Of a stretch of 64,000 bases of DNA, positions 58,361 through 64,000 are shown piece after piece. How positions within the stretch are numbered: position 1 is the first letter of the stretch; each line of letters starts with the position of its first letter. The position numbers and the translations under genes were made by a program. The DNA is from Diaporthe sp. PMI_573. Its lineage: Eukaryota; Ascomycota; Sordariomycetes; Diaporthales; Diaporthaceae. Where the stretch lies: assembly GCA_021399435.1 (NCBI GenBank), contig JAJTUP010000010.1:682001-746000 (forward strand), in the 5' to 3' direction. The notes below the pieces were generated by a model, which saw nothing but the letters and a program-made list of their open reading frames with translations, searched no databases and was not told the DNA's origin.

Positions 58361-59605
58361 TTAAACCAAATTACGCCGTTGGAAGATTTCCAGTGCTTCC
58401 TTCCAAGTATCCTGCAGGATCTCCCGACCGCGGGAGTTTTGCATAAAGTCAGAGGGTCTATGTCAGTAGTGTTCAAGTTGTCAGTAGACGTCCACGAACG
58501 AGCGACTGGAATGTAAAAGGCTGCTTACGGGTGAAGCTTGTCGTTTCTCCAGAGTTTACCACTACTCTCCGAGCCCAGTGCTGTGGCACTGACTAGGGGA
58601 CGAGCACCTTGTTCGGCTGTCCGACCACAGATAAAATGTTGCAATGCCAGTATAGGCTTCACAAACGAGGGAAAATTGCGGCCCATGTTCGTCTTGCAGC
58701 CCGAGGGGCATGCTACGTGTGTCGTTAGTCCAACTACAGATCCTGAAGTGTTGCATTCTGGAATGTTTCAAAACATGAAGGACGGGGATCTGTAACAGGA
58801 GAAAAGTGATGCTTACAAGCATTGATGATGATATTCTGGCACGCTTCATCTTCATGGTATCGCTCGATCAGACCTTCTATCACGCCCCAGAGCACAAATT
58901 TGGCCAGATAGTACTGTTTTGTCGGGTCCCATTTCCCCTGGTCGTCACATCGCTGGATCAGCGACTGCTCGTGGTTAGCTGGAAGCCAGTCCGTCGTAAC
59001 CTCAAACCCAGCGATGCTATGCAAGAATGACAGGTGAGGCACGAACCCATCAGGGGTAGCCGTCCGAGTCGTTGCAGCTGCGCGCATCATCGGCTGCAGA
59101 AGAATGGCAAGAAGTGCTTGAGAGAGAGCATTCACCGCCAACGTCACCTCGTAGCCGCCAGGGCTCTTTTCATACTGCCATTGGGCAACACCTGCGGCAA
59201 GCTGGGCAACGTGGAGCTATTGCACTAGAGCCGCGAGGCGATCGCCCAAGGCTTTGACCGATGCGAGTTCAGCAAAGTCCACGGTCTCGATGATGAAAAT
59301 GTCGGGAGAACACTTCGTGCGACGAACGATATCCGCCTGCGCCCGTTCACCCTTTGCCTGAGTTCGCACAACAAGTATAAGAGGGTTGGCGCCCAAGGCA
59401 GCGTATTTCACAGCGGCTTCATGGCCCAAGCCGGAGTTTGCACCTGAGCGCCATCAGCATCGACCCAACACGACGTGGGGACAAGGGTAATCTTTTCCCC
59501 AGAACACGTACCTGTAACCAATTCGGCTTTGTCCTTGGACGAAATATGGACAGGATCTGCGGGAGGGTGGCTCGCTGCCCAAAACTGCGCCCAGAGCGAA
59601 GACAT
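58361..59605 (-). pseudogene. Short-chain dehydrogenase with in-frame stop
   Basis: Four exons read leftward: 59605-59512, 59443-58817, 58712-58529 and 58457-58361, equivalent to 334 codons. The splicing rebuilds a typical fungal SDR: MSSLWAQFW start, cofactor loop VTGANSGLGHEA across intron 1, GVAQWQYEKSPGGYEVTLAVNA, catalytic YYLAK, then NASCPSGCKTNMGRNF and SATALGSESSGKLW. A TAG at 59217-59219 interrupts exon 2 just before the strand that normally carries the NAG motif, which here reads LAAG, losing the conserved Asn. With both lesions it is very probably inactive, though the open exons show the decay is recent. Members are NAD(P)-dependent oxidoreductases of retinol-dehydrogenase-like type. 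Confidence 0.75.
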
Positions 59606-60660
59606 AGCAACAATTGCGATAGTTAGTGCAGCAATGCGGAGGTCCAATTCAAGCTTGGCGACGGAAAGGAGGAGCGCTGAGCTATGACTTGTGAAGAAGA
59701 GCAGTCTGAGTAGATCCCGCAGCGTGACGGATGAGGAGCCCCCCACCACCATCTGCAAGGCTGCGGCGAAGGAAAGCTTCTGGTGTCACCGTTTCCTAGT
59801 GTGTGTGCCATTGCCTGGGTAGCCAGAGTTGCAAAAAATGACTACTGGAAATGAAATGCTTACCAATACTGTTGGTTGCAGTTGGTGCTACGCTATTGGA
59901 GTGAAGTTCAGCCGCATAGCCTGCGGGGCAATAATGTAGAGCAGGATAGAGAAAATGTGTATACTCCACAACATCCTTGTTCATGGGGGTGCCTTGGAAG
60001 ACGGGATATGTCCATGGAGCGGTTGTCTGCACTAGTCCAGTCTCAAGCTGCAACCTCTTATGCAAGGCCGTCACCAACTTTGCTGGGGAGCTTCACTGCT
60101 CTTCTGAAGCCGCAAGTTTTAGTCTCAATACGGACGCTGAACAGCAAAGGCTAGACTGGTTCCGTTGTCATTACCAGACACTGATTGATAGGTTGAAAAG
60201 CGTGCTTTGGTGGTCCCACAGATACCTGAATGCAACTGTTGGTGGCTCTCACGACACACAAATGCTACTGTTGGCGGCACGCTGGCCGAGAACCCCAGGT
60301 TTGATGCACCCTTGCAGCGCTAGGCTGGCCGGTCCCATCTTCAATGATCTTAGACGTTCAGTGACTCTTTTGTGCGTGCTCCATCCGATTCTTTACAACA
60401 ATGCGGAATACGACCGGGTACTCCTCTTCCGAACCATATACCCTAGCCTCATATGAGTTTGAATAGCAGCCACTTCAAAAGAACTTGCCGAACCACAATT
60501 TGCCACGTGCTTTGAGAAGACCACTGACTCTCAGAATATTCGCAAAATAGATTCGAAAGAGTCGGTAACAAGTCTAATTCGCTAACGAGAGGTATAGAAA
60601 AGACCCCGTGAGCATGGGACTGAACCGCTCGGATGAGGACGTTGATAAAGGGGCAATTCC
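59606..60660. other. Intergenic region
   Basis: 1.1 kb with only short frames lacking motifs. Confidence 0.5.
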
Positions 60661-60669
60661 TATATAAAA
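60661..60669 (+). promoter_or_regulatory. TATA box of the small secreted protein gene
   Basis: TATATAAAA about 125 bp upstream of the ATG at 60793. Followed by a CA-rich leader (ACACACAT...CAAACAAACAAG...), typical of highly expressed fungal genes. Confidence 0.55.
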
Positions 60670-60792
60670 CGTTTGATATGTTAGTATTGGAACCAGCAGG
60701 TGATCCAATGACAACACACATCAACTCAATTCAACATTCACACACATACAGACCCAAACAAACAAGCATTAACAACCAACACGCCATCAACA

Positions 60793-60993
60793 ATGCAAGC
60801 CAAAATAGTCACCATGATCACCGCCGCGCTGCTTGCTGGCTCGGCCCTGGCCACACCCTTCGCGCAGTACAAATGGCGGTGCTGCTGTTCCTCAGCCACC
60901 GGAGCCGTTGACTACAGCACCCCCTGCGTCTATACCATGTGGTCCGGCCCAACCTGTCCGGCCGGTCAGAATGAGTGCGTGAACAGAGGGTAG
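60793..60993 (+). CDS. Small secreted cysteine-rich protein
   Basis: Single exon, 66 aa. A signal peptide (MQAKIVTMITAALLAGSALA) is followed by a mature peptide of about 46 residues with six cysteines, three of them consecutive (WRCCCSS), then PCVY, TCPAG and NECVN. This suggests up to three disulfides in an apoplastic peptide. A TATA box and CA-rich leader make expression credible. No family was recognised. Such proteins include effectors, antimicrobial peptides and surface proteins; I assign none. Isolated on its strand. Confidence 0.75.
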   Translation: MQAKIVTMITAALLAGSALATPFAQYKWRCCCSSATGAVDYSTPCVYTMWSGPTCPAGQNECVNRG

Positions 60994-61726
60994 TCGACCT
61001 GAAGGAGCCTAAGAGCAGCCGTTGTACCATTGCTTCTGTCAGCTGTGTAATAGGGTCCCTAATGTCATTTTGTTTGGACACCAAGCTACCCTATTTAACA
61101 TAAGCATCGCGACTGGTGGATGGCATTGATTGCAGGTCAGATGGCGTTCAATGCCAGGGAATATCATTGACGCAGTCAATCTTGAACTTTCGCAAGGGTA
61201 GATACGGCTTTTTGCTTTCCTCCTGAAGTTAGTTTTCTTCGTAAATCGGTTCGTCTTTACTGATCACTCATCATTCCGTTCGATCGTCCTTACTGCATGG
61301 GCGGGCTTGTGTGCAAGGATGGCATTAATAGAATACTTCACATGTACCACATTTCTGTTCCCCCAACGTGTATCTGGATTGATGACAATTAGGAAAGCGT
61401 CACGTCCGATGGCCCCTCTGCTATTGATTCAAGCCAGTGCACCTTACTACTTACTCATCAATTGTGCCTGGTCTTTTAGACCCTTCTTTTCTTGTTGCGG
61501 TTCTCACCCGAAATCAATGCTCTCCGTTCATCACGATGAAAAGAACCTGGAAGTATTTTGATTTCAAATTAACGCGCTACCACAGATGACTAGTGAAACG
61601 ATACAAAGAGTAAGCCGTTCCCACCTTCTTGTCTAATGACTGCAATCTTCAGCCTCCAGCGCAGCTATGATTCTGCATACCCATTGGTGGCTCCTATCAT
61701 CCTAATCGCTTCCCTCCACCTTGGAC
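60994..61726. other. Intergenic region
   Basis: 3' flanks of the small secreted protein gene and of the P450 gene. No gene seen. Confidence 0.5.
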
Positions 61727-63556
61727 CTAAACGCCAGCCTCAGCCAGCGCCTCCCTTAACCTAGCCTCATCCCGGGGCACGCAAAGCACCTCGTACGAGT
61801 TGGGCGCCATGATGAGGTCGCGCGGGTTCTTGAACCCGCTCGCCGGATCGACATCGGCGCGCTTCACGCCCGGTGGCTGCTCGAGCCTGAAGCTCGCCAG
61901 CAGCCGCATGAATATGAGGTACACCTCCCTCACGGCCAGGAGGTGGCCCGCGCACATCCTGTAACCCAGCCCAAAGGTGAAGAGCGGGGCGTCCGGCTTC
62001 TCGAGCCAGCGCTCCGGCCGGAATACGTCTGGGTCTTCCCAGAGTTCTGGGTCTGTGTGGTGTGTATGGGGTTAGTCAGTTTGCTCTCATAGATTAGGTG
62101 CAAGGGGGGTGAGTTGTTAAGGGTAGTGTCGGTCTTGCGTTAGGCTGAGACGTATGGATATGTAAATATGAACCGACTCACCGAAGTTGCACGCCCAGGC
62201 ATTCATGTAGACCGTCGTGCCCCTGGGGATGCGCATGCCCTCGTACTCGACATCGCGAATGCTCTCCCTCGGGAGGTTGAGCGGGATAACAGTGAAATAC
62301 CGCAGCGCCTCACGCGCCAGCGCATTCATATACACACACTTCTGCTCGTCAGCCGCGTCCGGCAGCGGGTCCACGTCGCTGTCATCCTCTCCCTTCTCGC
62401 GCGCTTTTAGGCCTTGGAACTCCCTGATGGCCGCAAAGGCCGCGTCCTGAATCTCCGGGTGCTGCGCAAAGTAGCCCATGCTCCACTGCACGGTCGTGCT
62501 AACGGTCTCGAAGCCGCCGCCCAGCATGCTGAGGCTGATGGAGGTGAGCTCCGTCTCGTTGAGGGCGGCCTCCTTGTACGTGATAACGTTGGCCTGGATG
62601 CACGGTTTGTTCGTCCCCTTTTCAACTTTTGCCTTGAGGTCCGAGTTGAACCGGTGCAGGTAGGCGTCGCGGCGGTCGCGCATCTCACGCGCGAGGGCGC
62701 TCGCCGTGTTGATGGGGTTGAGCCGCAGCAGCGGGATGTAGTCCTGCAAATTGCCCGTGGTGCTTCGGAAGCGGTTAAGCTCCTCCTCGACGGCGACGAT
62801 CTCGCGAAACATGGGGTCCTCGATGGTCGGGATGCGGACACCCCAGTTGATGGTAACCGCCAGACTCAGGGACAACCGCTGGATGAAAGGCAGCGGGTCG
62901 ATAGGTTTCTTGCCTGCTGCTCCGTACACGAGGAGGTCGCGTGCGAATGTCCGGGACTCGTCGTCGAGGTAGGGTACGTAGCTTGCGATGGCTGGCCGGT
63001 TGACAGCGACGGCGACGCCCTTCTTGCGGCGCTTGAGGGAGTCATCATACGGGGAAGTGCCGATGGTCAGGCCGGCTGTGCTGGAAGCTACCTGAGGTAT
63101 CAATCAGCCCGGCCCGAGCCAAACATCACAGTTCTCTCCATGGGGACGAGGGTGATCCACACATGTGTCAACCAGCCAACCTACCTTGTGAAACGTATAA
63201 GTAACAGGCCTCGAGCTCAGCGCCTGGCTTTGTCCCACCCAGAGATTCTTCGTTGCCTTGGCGCTGTTGACAACCACGACGGGCACATTGCCCATCTGCA
63301 CCTGGTACACATCGCCATACCTCTTAGACCACTCGCGATACTGCGCCGCGGCATTAGATCGGATAGACCACAAGTTGCCTATGAGCGGGAGCCCGGGTGG
63401 GCCGGGCATGCCCGGGACACGGGCCTGGTAGCGGACGACCTCGTTCACGACGACATATGAGATGAGGGTGAGGAGAAATCCGGCCAGGACCGTCTGGATC
63501 GGGTTCGTGGCCAGGCGCTCCCGGAGGGCCGGGAGGAGCTCCTGAGGGAGAAACAT
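61727..63556 (-). CDS. Cytochrome P450, CYP504-like
   Basis: Three exons read leftward: 63556-63185, 63091-62182 and 62052-61727, giving 535 aa. An N-terminal hydrophobic anchor (TVLAGFLLTLISYVVV) is followed by the proline hinge PGMPGPPGLPLIGN. The I-helix segment is LGGGFETVST, the K-helix ExxR is EALR, and the heme-binding loop FGLGYRMCAG has Cys461. The stretch QYREWSKRYGDVYQVQMGNVPVVVVNS and the SSTAGLTIGTSPYDDSLKRR segment are very like CYP504 phenylacetate hydroxylases (PhacA/PhacB group), which open aromatic acid catabolism toward homogentisate. ER membrane; needs P450 reductase. No other phenylacetate-pathway gene lies beside it, so the exact substrate is uncertain. Confidence 0.92.
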
Positions 63557-64000
63557 GATCGTCGGTTCGCTCGGGTTTCACTTGGCTGGGCTCGTGTTGT
63601 GTCTTCGATGCCTCACCTCCCGCCCTGATCACTGCCCGGGCAAAGGGCTAATATTTATGTTCGAAGAGCTTTGCTGCGAGAGACGGGTTAAGACGCATTT
63701 CAGAATATCACACGATGTCAGCACCATCAGAAACCTTGGATACGACAAGCGAAACCTTCCGGGTTCTACTCCGCATATCATCGGGGCCGGCCCCACGCGC
63801 CCTCTCGGCCTTGAGCTCGCCTCTCGCTCCTTGCGCCGCCCGCGGGATCCATGTGGACTAACATCCGAAAAGGTTACTCCGCCGCATTACCCCAGACCGG
63901 GTACGTAGTTCGGTGCGGGGAGTTACGCTTCTAACCACCCTCGCAGACTAGTGGGCACAAGTGCCGGCCGCCCAAACAAGGAGCAAGTGATGGTCAGCCG
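63557..64000. other. Upstream region of the P450 gene
   Basis: Presumed promoter and 5' UTR of the P450. No other feature seen before the window ends. Confidence 0.45.

Noticed and set aside
58361..63556. Possible small biosynthetic cluster of SDR, small secreted protein and P450
   Set aside because: The SDR is broken, the secreted protein is unrelated, and there is no core synthase or terpene cyclase in the window.
1..64000. CRISPR arrays, rRNA genes or bacterial operon structure
   Set aside because: No repeat-spacer arrays or rRNA-like stretches were noticed, and intron-bearing genes show this is eukaryotic DNA.

Overview
This is nuclear DNA of a filamentous ascomycete (Pezizomycotina; a Sordariomycete is my best guess, but nothing here fixes the order). 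The evidence is short GT-AG introns of about 50-150 nt, two Zn(II)2Cys6 regulators, a fungal hybrid histidine kinase, a fungal degenerate STAND-like NTPase, and a repeat whose arms differ mainly by CpA-to-TpA changes (RIP style). Exon models were assembled by hand from open frames, splice signals and reading-frame continuity. They have not been tested against transcripts.

Layout, left to right. 359-2450 (+): hypothetical protein in four exons. 2572-3945: element with ~100 bp inverted repeats. 5155-9396 (-): GAF-HisKA-HATPase-receiver hybrid histidine kinase. 11048-12041 (-): isochorismatase-like hydrolase interrupted by one stop codon. 13432-15801 (+): secreted dipeptidyl peptidase IV-like protease. 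17002-17917 (+): secreted SGNH esterase. 18865-20943 (-) and 21871-24619 (+): a STAND-like NTPase that has lost its P-loop, divergent from an AAA+ ATPase. 24863-25978 (-): membrane protein. 25979-28134 and 30890-34902: gene-poor DNA with a decayed dispersed repeat on both sides of a Zn2Cys6 factor (28135-30889, +).

34903-39830 (+) is the most remarkable gene: an indoleamine 2,3-dioxygenase-like heme domain fused to a P450-reductase-type FAD/NADPH module without an FMN domain, then a cytochrome b5 domain and a ~500-residue tail. 40319-42123 (-): ankyrin/CorA-like pseudogene. 43186-43782 (+): hotdog thioesterase. 44054-45799 (-): CorA-like membrane protein. 46366-47189 (-): small intracellular SGNH hydrolase. 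48036-48833 (-): deoxyribose-phosphate aldolase. 49555-52474 (-): Zn2Cys6 regulator, next to an MFS monocarboxylate-type transporter (52870-54336, -). 55241-56068 (-): DUF218/YdcF-like protein. 56551-57618 (-): secreted SurE-type phosphatase. 58361-59605 (-): short-chain dehydrogenase with an internal stop. 60793-60993 (+): small secreted cysteine-rich protein. 61727-63556 (-): CYP504-like P450.

No coherent biosynthetic cluster is visible. The window looks like ordinary accessory fungal chromatin, with secreted hydrolases, a two-component sensor, an NTPase pair, several recently broken genes and RIP-marked repeats. Function is shared plausibly only in small units: MFS plus adjacent regulator, STAND-like plus AAA+ pair, and the self-contained redox chain of the fusion oxygenase.
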